In this document: positions 46,837-54,836 of the stretch, piece by piece | How positions within the stretch are numbered: position 1 is the stretch's first letter | Layout: each line of letters starts with the position of its first letter | Source: Saprospiraceae bacterium | GTDB lineage: Bacteria; Bacteroidota; Bacteroidia; Chitinophagales; Saprospiraceae | Length of the DNA: 64,000 bases | Assembly: GCA_019187225.1 (NCBI GenBank) | Contig: JABAQQ010000002.1 | Coordinates: 124,001 to 188,000 of the forward strand | Direction of reading: 5' to 3' | The notes under the pieces: model-generated | Database searches by the model: none | What the model saw: only the letters and a program-made list of their open reading frames with translations | What the model was told of the DNA's origin: nothing | Made by a program: the position numbers and the translations under genes

Positions 46837-47515
46837 CGTCGAACAGGGAGGCGCTGCCCATCCCGTCGGTACCGACGGCGTTCTACTTGGCGCGTGGGCG
46901 GACGTAGAGGGTTGCCAGCGTATCCTCGATATCGGCACAGGGACGGGGCTGGTGGCTCTGATGCTGGCGCAACGGACTGCTGCATCAGCTATTACCGCAG
47001 TTGAAATACATCCTGATTCGGCAGCCCTTGCCCGCCGCAACTTCGCCGCATCGCCTTGGGCCGACCGGCTCGAAGCGGTGGAGTCGTCCGTTCAGGAGTT
47101 CGCTCAGCGAAGCGGCCAGCAGTTCGATCTGATCGTCAGCAATCCGCCGTATTTTTCCGAAACCGTTGTTTCACCCGATGTAACGCGTCGGTTGGGACGG
47201 CATACTTCTTCATTGTCGCCGGGGGAGTTGCTGGAAAATGCTAAACAATTGATGTCCGATAAGGGCAGGCTTTGTGTGGTTTTGCCCGTGATGGAAGGAC
47301 GGCGTTTGTGCGAAATGGCCGTGTCGAATGGTCTTTATTGCACCGAAGAAGTGGAGGTGCGCAGCCGCCCGGAAAAACCTGCAGAGCGTCTGTTGTTGCG
47401 TTTTGAAAGGGATCCTTACCGGTTTGCCCGTAAAAAATTGAACCTGTATACCGATGATAAAGGAGGGGTGTATTCAAGTGATTTCAAGCGGCTCACTAAG
47501 GATTTTTATCTTTAA
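46802..47515 (+). CDS. tRNA1(Val) adenine-37 N6-methyltransferase TrmN6-like
   Basis: 237 residues from ATG 46802; an earlier start at 46751 would lengthen the overlap with the PLD gene and adds no family sequence. FHFKKFSVEQGGAAHPVGTD is the TrmN6/YfiC opening (K-F-x-V-x-Q ... H-x-V-G-T-D). ILDIGTGTGLVALMLAQR is the SAM-binding motif I, and FDLIVSNPPYFSE is the N-P-P-Y catalytic motif of amino-methyltransferases. The enzyme methylates N6 of A37 in tRNA-Val. The 35-bp overlap suggests coupling to the PLD gene, with no obvious functional link. Confidence 0.9.
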   Translation: MALPAFHFKKFSVEQGGAAHPVGTDGVLLGAWADVEGCQRILDIGTGTGLVALMLAQRTAASAITAVEIHPDSAALARRNFAASPWADRLEAVESSVQEFAQRSGQQFDLIVSNPPYFSETVVSPDVTRRLGRHTSSLSPGELLENAKQLMSDKGRLCVVLPVMEGRRLCEMAVSNGLYCTEEVEVRSRPEKPAERLLLRFERDPYRFARKKLNLYTDDKGGVYSSDFKRLTKDFYL

Positions 47516-47548
47516 AATTCTGTTATTTATTTTTTTAAAAAACTGTAA

Positions 47549-47620
47549 ATGAAAACGTTGCGGGGAGGGGCAGATGGATTTTTTCAAAAATCTATCTGCC
47601 CCTCCCCGCAACGTTTTCAT
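47549..47620. terminator. very long (35-bp) hairpin between convergent genes
   Basis: Arms 47549-47583 and 47586-47620 pair over 35 positions with a single G-T wobble and a two-base loop. The core is GCGGGGAGGGGCAGAT. The flanks end in T and A runs, so it can stop transcription in both directions. Confidence 0.8.
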
Positions 47621-47630
47621 TCCCGCAAAA

Positions 47631-47670
47631 AAAAAGGGAAACCGCGTTGTTCAGGCCGGTCTCCCTTTTT
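47631..47670 (-). terminator. terminator after the small HTH gene
   Basis: AAAAAGGGAAACCG (47631-47644) faces CGGTCTCCCTTTTT (47657-47670) with one mismatch. On the minus strand it ends in a T-run, which suits the gene at 47722-47979. Confidence 0.7.
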
Positions 47671-47721
47671 ATGTAAATAGCCGTTTGATACGGCGGGTGG
47701 AAAAGTATTTGTTTTGTGTAA

Positions 47722-47979
47722 TTACTGCAAAGCGACACGCTGCTCTTCGATGATCTGGAGCGCGCGGTCGAGAATAGAGGTGTCTTCCAAATGAACAATG
47801 CCGCCGCCCGGGCCCGGCTCCAGATGCCATTCAACTACCTGTCCGTCATTGTACTTGTGTGCGCCAAAGTAGTTGCGCACGGTCTGGTCGTCCAGGTTGA
47901 GTTCTTCGGCAATGCGGTGGATGCTGCCGGTGGGCAGGGAATGCTTGATGCGGCGCAGTTCCTCGAAAGTGATGTTCAT
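47722..47979 (-). CDS. small HTH DNA-binding protein (85 aa)
   Basis: 85 residues from ATG 47979; the longer open frame of 41 more codons is not protein-like. FEELRRIKHSLPTGSIHRIA, then EELNLDDQTVRNYFGAH forms a compact helix-turn-helix with the recognition helix at DDQTVRNYFGAH. The tail is glycine-rich then acidic (EPGPGGGIVHLEDTSILDRA). Similar short proteins of this type are widespread in Bacteroidota as likely nucleoid or regulatory proteins. DNA binding is inferred from the fold; the target is unknown. Confidence 0.75.
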   Translation of the reverse strand: MNITFEELRRIKHSLPTGSIHRIAEELNLDDQTVRNYFGAHKYNDGQVVEWHLEPGPGGGIVHLEDTSILDRALQIIEEQRVALQ

Positions 47980-48278
47980 AAGCCTCAGTTTTGGTGAACA
48001 ATATAATTTGGAAAGACTATTGGGTATGCCCAAAAAAGTTTCCCTAAGGTATGTGTGTTGCAAAAGAATAAACAAGCGAACGGAAAAAAATTTTTTCAGC
48101 ATACGGGAAAGATCAGGTCGAAATGAGGATTTGGTCTTGAACCGACATATAGCAGCTTTTTGAACAAATGATTACATCGCGGCGGCAATAAAATCCGGCT
48201 GGTATTGGCGGGATTGAAAATCAGCGGGTTCTGTGTTTTAAAAAGCGGTCATCGCAGCGTTGGAAAGGCAAATAGCGC
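47980..48278. other. gene-free divergent gap
   Basis: Between the HTH gene and the isomerase-like gene. Nothing beyond short chance frames is visible; the plus-strand promoter box lies at its right end. Confidence 0.4.
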
Positions 48279-48286
48279 TATTTTTG
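48279..48286 (+). promoter_or_regulatory. -7 promoter box TATTTTTG
   Basis: Exact TAnnTTTG match with TTGG at 48260 as a weak -33 element; 61 bases before ATG 48348. Confidence 0.45.
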
Positions 48287-48347
48287 TCCTGTCCGGCCTC
48301 CGGTTTTTTCATCCATTCCGTTCACATCTAATGTATCCTCCACTCTT

Positions 48348-49310
48348 ATGCAACGTCGCCATTTTATGAAAAACGCCGTCCTTGCCGCATCGGGCAGTCT
48401 TTTGATGCCTGCGTATCTCGCCTGCAACAATGTCAGGGGCGCCATTGATCCTGCTACCGGCAAGCGCCTTTTTTTCGACATCTCATTGGCCGAATGGTCG
48501 CTTCATCGCGCGATTTTCAGCGGTAAAATGACCAACCTCGATTTCCCGCTGACAGCTAAAAAAGACTATGGTATCACAGCGGTGGAATATGTCAACCAGT
48601 TTTTCAAGGACAAGGCGAAAGACAAAAAATACCTCGCCGACCTGAAAATGCGCTGCGACGACAATGGCGTAAGATCTGTGCTCATCATGTGCGACGGCGA
48701 AGGTTACCTGGGCGACGCCGACGCGGCCAAACGCCAACAAGCCGTGGAAAATCACTACAAATGGGTGGAAGCCGCTCAATACCTCGGTTGTTTCAGCATC
48801 CGGGTGAACGCCGGCGGCCAGGGTACGGCCGAACAGGTGTCGGACCATGCGGCAGATGGCCTGCGCCGCCTGACGACTTTCGCCAGAGACTATGGCCAAA
48901 ACGTTATCGTCGAAAATCACGGCGGCTATTCTTCCAATGGAAAATGGTTGGCCGGGGTGATGCAAAAAGTCAACATGAAAGAATGTGGTATTCTGCCCGA
49001 TTTCGGCAACTTCTGTGTGCGGCGGGAAAAAGAAGACGATTGGGGTTCGCCTTGTGCGGAACAATATGATCGCTACCTCGGCACACAGGAGTTCATGCCC
49101 TATGCCAAAGACGTAAGTGCCAAAGCACACGACTTCAACGAAAAAGGCGAATGCATCGAGACCGACTACCGTCGGATGCTGAAAATCATGCGCGATGCCG
49201 GCTACAAGGGCTATATCGGCATCGAATACGAAGGCGATAAGCTATCCGAACCCGACGGTATCCGCGCCACGCTGGCGCTGCTGCAAAAGGTAGGAGCGGA
49301 GTTGTCGTAA
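48348..49310 (+). CDS. exported sugar phosphate isomerase/epimerase-like TIM-barrel protein
   Basis: 320 residues. The N-terminus MQRRHFMKNAVLAASGSLLM looks like a Tat-type signal (R-R-H-F), with a following cysteine (YLAC) that may be lipidated. The barrel matches AP-endonuclease-2/xylose-isomerase-like enzymes: ISLAEWSLHRAIFSG, YGITAVEYVNQFF, FSIRVNAGGQG, VIVENHGGYSS, CGILPDFGNFC, AKAHDFNEKGEC, GYIGIEYEGD. The E, D, H and E residues on these strands are the usual metal ligands. The substrate is unknown; inositol- or sugar-type ligands are common for exported members. Confidence 0.85.
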   Translation: MQRRHFMKNAVLAASGSLLMPAYLACNNVRGAIDPATGKRLFFDISLAEWSLHRAIFSGKMTNLDFPLTAKKDYGITAVEYVNQFFKDKAKDKKYLADLKMRCDDNGVRSVLIMCDGEGYLGDADAAKRQQAVENHYKWVEAAQYLGCFSIRVNAGGQGTAEQVSDHAADGLRRLTTFARDYGQNVIVENHGGYSSNGKWLAGVMQKVNMKECGILPDFGNFCVRREKEDDWGSPCAEQYDRYLGTQEFMPYAKDVSAKAHDFNEKGECIETDYRRMLKIMRDAGYKGYIGIEYEGDKLSEPDGIRATLALLQKVGAELS

Positions 49311-49318
49311 ACGAGTTG

Positions 49319-49353
49319 GTAATTATGGTAATTACCGTAATTACCATAATTAC
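49319..49353. repeat. 35-bp near-perfect palindrome of GTAATTACC words
   Basis: Arms 49319-49335 (GTAATTATGGTAATTAC) and 49337-49353 (GTAATTACCATAATTAC) are perfectly complementary with a one-base centre. It lies 9 bases after a stop and 31 before the next promoter box. Confidence 0.8.
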
Positions 49354-49383
49354 TCAAAATTACCCTTCGTCACCTTGTTTTCT

Positions 49384-49391
49384 TACCTTTG
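49384..49391 (+). promoter_or_regulatory. -7 promoter box TACCTTTG
   Basis: Exact consensus, 39 bases before ATG 49431. It overlaps the first codon of the longer open frame and so fixes the later start. Confidence 0.65.
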
Positions 49392-49430
49392 CGCGTTAAA
49401 TTCTCACCCCTCACTCCTCACGTATTGTTC

Positions 49431-50555
49431 ATGTATTTACACGTCGTTTCATTTGACATACCTTATCCTGCGAACTACGGTGGCGTTATACTTATTTTTA
49501 ACCAAATCAAGGCGTTGCACGCGCAAGGCGTAAAAGTCATCCTGCATTGCTTTCAGTACGGCGGGCGTACACCGCAAGCGGAATTGGAAAAATATTGCCA
49601 CGAAGTACATTATTATAAACGGAGCCGTTCGCTGTTATACCAATTGAGTTTCTTGCCGTTTATCATGCGCACCCGAAAGCCAGGCGCACTGATAAAACGC
49701 TTGCGCAGAGACAATTATCCCATATTGTTCGAGGGAATGCACACCAGCGTCTGGGTATGGCACAAACGTTTGCGCGGGCGCCAGAAATTGGTGCGGATGC
49801 ACAACGTGGAATGGCAATATTACGAAGGCTTGTCCCGCTCGACGGCGCCGACGGAGGTGTTTGAAAAAATCTATTATTTCATCGAAAGCATCAAACTCCA
49901 GCGGATCGAGCCGAAAGTGGTGCTGCACGCCGATGAGATTCTAACGGTCTCGACCAACGACCAGGCGTATTACCGCGACATGAAAGCCAACACGCATTAC
50001 ATCCCGGCATTTCATCCCAATACACAGGTAGAGAGTCAGTTAGGGCGGGGCGAATATGTACTCTTTCATGGCAAACTGAGTGTGCCGGACAACGAACAAT
50101 CTGCCATTTGGCTCATCGAAAATGTTTTTTCAAAAATAGATATTCCTTTCGTCGTGGCAGGGATGGAGCCTTCCGTGCGGATTAAGGATCTGGTGCAGCA
50201 ATTCGAGCACATTACCTTGGTGGAAAACCCTGATGACCGGCGCATGAACGAACTTATCGCGAAAGCGCACATCAATCTGCTGGTCTCCTTCCAGAGTTCG
50301 GGCATCAAACTAAAGCTCATCAACGCTTTGTTCAGAGGGCGTTTCTGCATCGTCAACGAACAGATGGTGAGCGGAACGGGCCTTGCGAAATTGTGCTACG
50401 TGCGCAACTCCGCTTCCTCCATTCGCCAGACCGTTGAAGCGCTTGTGAACGCACCTTTCGAGCAGATCAAAGTCGAGGAACGCCGGGCATTGCTCGAATC
50501 GGAGTTTTCCAACACGGAAAATGCGAAAAAACTGATGAGCCTGATCAAATTCTGA
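49431..50555 (+). CDS. glycosyltransferase, GT-B fold
   Basis: 374 residues from ATG 49431. MYLHVVSFDIPYPANYGGVI is a GT-B N-terminal start with the N-Y-G-G turn. KLVRMHNVEWQYYEGLSR is the acceptor-side helix seen in family-4-like enzymes. YVLFHGKLSVPDNEQSAIWL and FVVAGMEPS form the second Rossmann half, and SFQSSGIKLKLINALFRG takes the place of the usual E-x-x-A-x-G donor motif. It probably builds a cell-envelope glycan. It is not clustered with other glycan genes here. Confidence 0.82.
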   Translation: MYLHVVSFDIPYPANYGGVILIFNQIKALHAQGVKVILHCFQYGGRTPQAELEKYCHEVHYYKRSRSLLYQLSFLPFIMRTRKPGALIKRLRRDNYPILFEGMHTSVWVWHKRLRGRQKLVRMHNVEWQYYEGLSRSTAPTEVFEKIYYFIESIKLQRIEPKVVLHADEILTVSTNDQAYYRDMKANTHYIPAFHPNTQVESQLGRGEYVLFHGKLSVPDNEQSAIWLIENVFSKIDIPFVVAGMEPSVRIKDLVQQFEHITLVENPDDRRMNELIAKAHINLLVSFQSSGIKLKLINALFRGRFCIVNEQMVSGTGLAKLCYVRNSASSIRQTVEALVNAPFEQIKVEERRALLESEFSNTENAKKLMSLIKF

Positions 50556-50702
50556 TTCAGACAATGTTTTCAAAAAAAATTGAAAACATTGAACAATGCT
50601 TCGCTCGCGGGGTTTTGGCTTTCAATGCGTACCGCTTTCGCAGTCTGCGTTAGTTTTCCCTTTCCCTTATCCCCGTGCGACCATTCAACCAACTGCTCTC
50701 CC

Positions 50703-51908
50703 ATGCGTGGAACTGAACAACTCGATGTCCTTTTAAACGACGATACCCTTGGGGCCGATCATCGCCGCATTGCCCAGAAAGTGGCTGAAAACCAGCGGAT
50801 TGAATTTGATGAAGGGGTTTTTCTTTTTGAACACGGTAGTTTGTCCTACGTCGGCGTCCTGGCCAATTATATCCGGGAAAAGAAAAACGGCGACAACACC
50901 TATTTCAACCGCAACTTTCACATCGAGCCGACGAATTTGTGCGTCTACGACTGTAAATTCTGTTCCTACTCGCGGCTGATCAAACAGCGGGGCGATGCAG
51001 ATGCCTGGGCATTCAGCATGGACGAAATGCTGGACATCGTCTGGAAGTACGACGAGCAACCCGTAACGGAAGTACACATTGTTGGCGGCGTTTTGCCGCA
51101 ATACGATTTGCCTTTTTATCTCGAGCTTTTTCAAAAAATAAAAAAGCACCGACCCGAACTCCATATCAAAGCCCTGACGCCGGTGGAATATCAGTATATT
51201 TTCAAAAAGGCGAAAGTGAGTTATGAGGAGGGCATGAAAATGATCAAGGAAGCGGGCGTGGACAGCCTTCCGGGCGGTGGGGCGGAAATATTTCACCCTG
51301 AAATCCGCGAACAGATCGCCGCCGATAAATGCAACGCCGAGCAGTGGCTGCGCCTCCACGAGATCTGGCACGAACTGGGTATGCGCTCCAACGCGACCAT
51401 GCTCTACGGCCATATCGAACAATTTCACCATCGCGTTGACCACCTCGAACGCTTGCGCGAATTGCAGGACAAAACCGGCGGTTTTCAGACTTTTATTCCG
51501 CTCAAATTCCGAAATCAGGACAACCAGATGAGCCACGTGCCTGAAAGTACGACGGTGGAAGACTTGCGCAATTACGCCATCAGCCGCATTTATCTCGATA
51601 ATTTCGACCATATCAAGACCTATTGGCCGATGATCGGCCGCACTACCGCACAGCTCGCGCTCGCTTTCGGTGTGGACGACCTCGACGGTACAATTGACGA
51701 TACCACCAAAATTTACTCGATGGCCGGCTCCGAAGAACAACACCCGGCGCTGACGACGCAACAATTGGTGGACATGATCCGCCGTGTAGGGCGCCGGCCC
51801 ATCGAACGCGATACGCTATACAATGTTTTACAGGATTTTACAGATGTTGAATTTGAGGAAGACAAAGCGTATCGGGGGTACATCGAGCTGCCGGTAGTTC
51901 AAAATTAG
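50703..51908 (+). CDS. mqnE: aminofutalosine synthase MqnE
   Basis: 401 residues from ATG 50703; 41 further upstream codons lack family sequence. It is a radical SAM enzyme: NLCVYDCKFCSYSR carries the CxxxCxxC cluster ligands. TEVHIVGGVLPQYDLPFYLE, HIKALTPVEYQYIFKKAKVS, DSLPGGGAEIFHPEIREQIA and LDNFDHIKTYWPMIG are MqnE/MqnC-family segments; the length and the A-E-I-F-H motif favour MqnE. It joins the MqnA product (3-enolpyruvyl-benzoate) with SAM to give aminofutalosine for menaquinone. mqnA lies ~0.9 kb downstream. Confidence 0.93.
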   Translation: MRGTEQLDVLLNDDTLGADHRRIAQKVAENQRIEFDEGVFLFEHGSLSYVGVLANYIREKKNGDNTYFNRNFHIEPTNLCVYDCKFCSYSRLIKQRGDADAWAFSMDEMLDIVWKYDEQPVTEVHIVGGVLPQYDLPFYLELFQKIKKHRPELHIKALTPVEYQYIFKKAKVSYEEGMKMIKEAGVDSLPGGGAEIFHPEIREQIAADKCNAEQWLRLHEIWHELGMRSNATMLYGHIEQFHHRVDHLERLRELQDKTGGFQTFIPLKFRNQDNQMSHVPESTTVEDLRNYAISRIYLDNFDHIKTYWPMIGRTTAQLALAFGVDDLDGTIDDTTKIYSMAGSEEQHPALTTQQLVDMIRRVGRRPIERDTLYNVLQDFTDVEFEEDKAYRGYIELPVVQN

Positions 51909-51910
51909 CT

Positions 51911-52040
51911 GATAAGGATTGATGAGGGTTGATAAGGTTGATAACGTAGAGTATACCGCGATTCACTGACTTTCATCAACCTTTATCAACCCTCATCAAC
52001 CCTCATCAACCTTTATCAACCCTCATCAACCCTCATCAAC
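51911..52040. repeat. inverted decamer array before the phosphatase gene
   Basis: Right side: seven exact-period decamers ending ATCAAC (51971-52040; words CTTTATCAAC and CCTCATCAAC). Left side (51911-51945): GATGAGGGTTGATAAGG-type words complementary to them. The array ends five bases before ATG 52046. Confidence 0.85.
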
Positions 52041-52045
52041 ATTCA

Positions 52046-52669
52046 ATGACCCTCTACATCTTAAGACACGGCGAAACCGAATACAACCGCCTCGGCATCG
52101 TGCAGGGCAGCGGGGTGGATACCGAATTGAACGATACCGGCCACGAACAGGCGCGGGCTTTTTTTGAAAATTATCAGGAGGTTGATTTTCAATTGATTGT
52201 CACATCCCTCTTGCAGCGCACCCACCAGACAGTTCGTCGTTTTATCGAAAAAGAAATTCCATGGATCCAAACCTCCGAGATCAACGAGATCAGTTGGGGC
52301 GATCACGAAGGACAACCCGCCACGCCCGAACGCACCATAGTTTATCAACACATGATCAACGAATGGCGTAAAGGCAACCTTGACGCATCCCTGCCCAATG
52401 GCGAGACCGCCCGCCAATTGGCGGAGAGGGTAGGGCGCTTTGTCGAATGGCTTAAAACCCGCCCGGCAGAAAAAATGCTCGTGGCCACGCATGGCCGCAC
52501 CATGCGCTGTTTGATCGCGATGCTCAAAGGATTGAAGATAGAAGAAATGGAAGGTGTACCCCATGCCAATACCGGGCTTTATGTGATTCATTTTCAAAAT
52601 GATGAATTCGTATTTGAACGGGAAAATGATACGAGCCATTTAATGGAACACATGATGCCCCACCGGTAA
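52046..52669 (+). CDS. histidine phosphatase (phosphoglycerate-mutase-like)
   Basis: 207 residues. LRHGETEYNRLGIVQG carries the catalytic R-H-G with the phospho-accepting histidine. VTSLLQRTHQTVR holds a conserved Arg, EISWGDHEGQ the catalytic acid region, and LVATHGRTMRCLI the second histidine. It is probably a small-molecule or sugar-phosphate phosphatase rather than the glycolytic mutase, given the short length. The last nine codons and the TAA stop lie inside a palindromic repeat unit that is duplicated downstream. Confidence 0.88.
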   Translation: MTLYILRHGETEYNRLGIVQGSGVDTELNDTGHEQARAFFENYQEVDFQLIVTSLLQRTHQTVRRFIEKEIPWIQTSEINEISWGDHEGQPATPERTIVYQHMINEWRKGNLDASLPNGETARQLAERVGRFVEWLKTRPAEKMLVATHGRTMRCLIAMLKGLKIEEMEGVPHANTGLYVIHFQNDEFVFERENDTSHLMEHMMPHR

Positions 52670-52830
52670 ACCGGTGGGCTGAGTACCAAGTCCGCAGGAC
52701 TTTTTTATCTCATCCCACCGGTTTAGCGGTGGGGGAATGGAACACATGATGCCCCACCGGTAAACCGGTGGGCTGAGTACCAAGTCCGCAGGACTTTTTT
52801 ATCTCATCCCACCGGTTTAGCGGTGGGGGA
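52642..52830. repeat. two tandem copies of a 94-bp palindromic (REP/BIME-like) unit
   Basis: Units start at 52642 and 52736 and are essentially identical. Each has CCCCACCGGTAAACCGGTGG, an inner AAGTCC-GCA-GGACTT stem with a T-run, and CCCACCGGTTTAGCGGTGGG, which is nearly the reverse complement of the first block. The left part of unit 1 codes for the end of the phosphatase (MEHMMPHR and stop); unit 2 repeats that coding fragment as a dead copy. Confidence 0.9.
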
Positions 52831-52842
52831 AACAACGAACAC

Positions 52843-53622
52843 ATGCGCTTATCAGCCGTCTCTTACCTCAATACCAAACCGTTTATCTATGGTCTTTTTC
52901 GCAGCGATCTGGCGGGCGAGATAGAGTTGAGCCTCGACATCCCTTCGATGTGCGCGCAAAAACTGCTGACCGGTGAAGTGGATGCGGCGCTGACGCCGGT
53001 TGCGATTATTCCCGAATTGCCCGAAGCATACCTCGTATCGGATTATTGTATCGGCTCGGTCGGGACGGTAAAAACGGTGTGTATTTATTCCGAAAAGCCG
53101 CTTTCAGAGGTTAAAAGTATTTATCTGGATTTTCATTCGCGCACATCGGTGGCGCTCACGCGAATCTTGTGCGAACGATATTGGAAAATTCAGCCGGAAT
53201 TTATTCCCGCAACGCCGGGCTATGAGGAAAAGATCGGCGGCGATGCGGCGGGCCTCATCATCGGCGACCGCACCATCGGGCAGGAAAAACGCTTTGCCTT
53301 CGTATATGACCTGGGCGAGGCCTGGACCGACTGGACGGGACTGCCGTTCGTGTACGCGGCTTGGGTCAGTGTGAAACCCCTGCACCCGGAATTGATTGCC
53401 CGTTTCAATGCGGCCCTTCGAATCGGCCTCGATCACATTCCGGAACTGACGAAAATATTGCCTACGATGCCGGGTTTCGACGTGGAAAAATATTTCCGGG
53501 AAAATATCAGTTACGACCTCGATGAGGCCAAATGGCTGGCGCTTAACCGGTTTTTGGGGCTCATCGCCGGAGAGAACGGGTACCGGCTATATCGCAACTT
53601 CGGGGTGCAAATTCTTGTTTGA
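52843..53622 (+). CDS. mqnA: chorismate dehydratase MqnA (futalosine pathway)
   Basis: 259 residues. RLSAVSYLNTKPFIYGL is the MqnA opening. SLDIPSMCAQKLLTGEVDAA, LVSDYCIGSVGTVKTVCIYS, LDFHSRTSVALTRILC and GLIIGDRTIG follow the family. It dehydrates chorismate to 3-enolpyruvyl-benzoate, the first step of futalosine-dependent menaquinone synthesis. It sits after mqnE and a phosphatase gene; the REP-like repeats separate it from the phosphatase. Confidence 0.93.
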   Translation: MRLSAVSYLNTKPFIYGLFRSDLAGEIELSLDIPSMCAQKLLTGEVDAALTPVAIIPELPEAYLVSDYCIGSVGTVKTVCIYSEKPLSEVKSIYLDFHSRTSVALTRILCERYWKIQPEFIPATPGYEEKIGGDAAGLIIGDRTIGQEKRFAFVYDLGEAWTDWTGLPFVYAAWVSVKPLHPELIARFNAALRIGLDHIPELTKILPTMPGFDVEKYFRENISYDLDEAKWLALNRFLGLIAGENGYRLYRNFGVQILV

Positions 53623-53658
53623 AAACCCTTATTCCTTCTCATTATTTGGTCAAACGTC

Positions 53659-53666
53659 TATTTTTG
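53659..53666 (+). promoter_or_regulatory. -7 promoter box TATTTTTG for gap
   Basis: Exact TAnnTTTG match, 85 bases before ATG 53752, leaving a leader of about 80 bases. No -33 box at the usual spacing. Confidence 0.5.
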
Positions 53667-53751
53667 CAGTGCTTTAACCAAAGTCATTCAAACAAACACC
53701 CGCCTCCCACAGGGCAGGCCTAACAACGATCAATTATCAACGAAATCAATC

Positions 53752-54744
53752 ATGGCAAAAAAAAGAATCGCCATCAATGGCTTTGGCCGCATCGGTCGCC
53801 TCACATTCCGCAACCTGGTGAAAGACCCCTCTGTCGAGGTCGTCGCCATCAATGACCTCACCGATAACGAAACGCTCGCCCACCTGCTGAAGTACGACAC
53901 CATGCACGGCCGTTTCGAGGGCACCGTGTCGGCGGATGAAACCAGCATCACCGTCAACGGCAAAAAGATCGCCTGTCTTGCCGTGAAAAATCCCGCCGAA
54001 CTTCCCTGGAAAGACCTTGGCGTGGACGTCGTTCTCGAATGCACGGGCATCTTTCTCGACAAGGAAAAGGCAGGACTGCACCTCCAGGCGGGCGCCAAAC
54101 GCGTCATCCTTTCCGCTCCGCCGAAGGCCGACGACGTGCCGACCTTTGTGATCGGCGCCAACGCTGACCAGATCAAAGATACCGACCTCATCCTATCCAA
54201 TGCCTCCTGCACCACCAACTGCCTCGTGCCGATGATCATGACGCTCGACAAAGCCTTTGGCGTCGAGCAGTTTTTCATGAACACCATCCACGCTTACACG
54301 GCCGACCAAAACCTGCAGGACGGCCCGCACCGCGACCTGCGCCGCGCCCGCGCCGCCGCGCAAAATATCGTGCCCACCAGCACCGGCGCTGCCAAAGCCG
54401 TGACGCTGGTGGCGCCACATCTTAAGGGCAAAATCGCTGCACAATCGCTTCGCGTACCCGTCGCCACCGGCTCGATCACCGACTGCGTCTGTACCATTAA
54501 AAAATCTGCGACGGTGGAAGAGATCAACGCAGTCTTCAAAGCCGCTGCCGAAGGCCACCTCAAAGGTATCCTGGAATACAGCACCGACCCCATCGTATCG
54601 TCGGACATCGTGCGCAACACGCACTCGGTCATTTTCGACGCACCCCTCACGCAGGTGAACGGCAATACCTGCCGCATCGTGGGTTGGTACGACAACGAAG
54701 CCGGGTATTCGGCGCGCCTGGCTCAACTGGCGGCGATGGTGTGA
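53752..54744 (+). CDS. gap: glyceraldehyde-3-phosphate dehydrogenase, type I
   Basis: 330 residues. NAD-binding INGFGRIGRLTFRN at the start. The catalytic cysteine lies in NASCTTNCLVPMIM (~150), with the histidine in NTIHAYTADQ. SSDIVRNTHSVIFDA and WYDNEAGYSARL close the fold. It oxidises glyceraldehyde 3-phosphate with NAD and phosphate. pgk lies 0.8 kb downstream, with a toxin-antitoxin pair between them. Confidence 0.96.
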   Translation: MAKKRIAINGFGRIGRLTFRNLVKDPSVEVVAINDLTDNETLAHLLKYDTMHGRFEGTVSADETSITVNGKKIACLAVKNPAELPWKDLGVDVVLECTGIFLDKEKAGLHLQAGAKRVILSAPPKADDVPTFVIGANADQIKDTDLILSNASCTTNCLVPMIMTLDKAFGVEQFFMNTIHAYTADQNLQDGPHRDLRRARAAAQNIVPTSTGAAKAVTLVAPHLKGKIAAQSLRVPVATGSITDCVCTIKKSATVEEINAVFKAAAEGHLKGILEYSTDPIVSSDIVRNTHSVIFDAPLTQVNGNTCRIVGWYDNEAGYSARLAQLAAMV

Positions 54745-54767
54745 CTTTAAGGACACTGAGTTTTTTG

Positions 54768-54804
54768 ACATTGGACGTTGGGCGCTTGGGGTTCACGTCC
54801 AATG
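54768..54804. terminator. ACATTGGACGT hairpin after gap
   Basis: Perfect 11-bp arms ACATTGGACGT (54768-54778) and ACGTCCAATGT (54794-54804). The word belongs to the GACATTGGAC family seen near 17413 and 43263. Confidence 0.6.
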
Positions 54805-54807
54805 TTG

Positions 54808-54815
54808 TTATTTTT
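54808..54815 (+). promoter_or_regulatory. -7 promoter box TATTTTTG for the toxin-antitoxin pair
   Basis: Exact consensus, TTGG at 54785 as a -33 element 19 bases upstream; 21 bases before ATG 54837. Confidence 0.65.
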
Positions 54816-54836
54816 GCGGAAAAAATTTATTTAAAA

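Noticed and set aside
50733-51764. 343-codon antisense frame opposite mqnE
   Set aside because: mqnE has all radical SAM motifs; the antisense frame shows none.
51971-52040. Decamer array as a mini-CRISPR or iteron origin
   Set aside because: There are no spacers, no cas or rep gene and no DnaA-type boxes nearby; the complementary left arm argues for a hairpin-type array.
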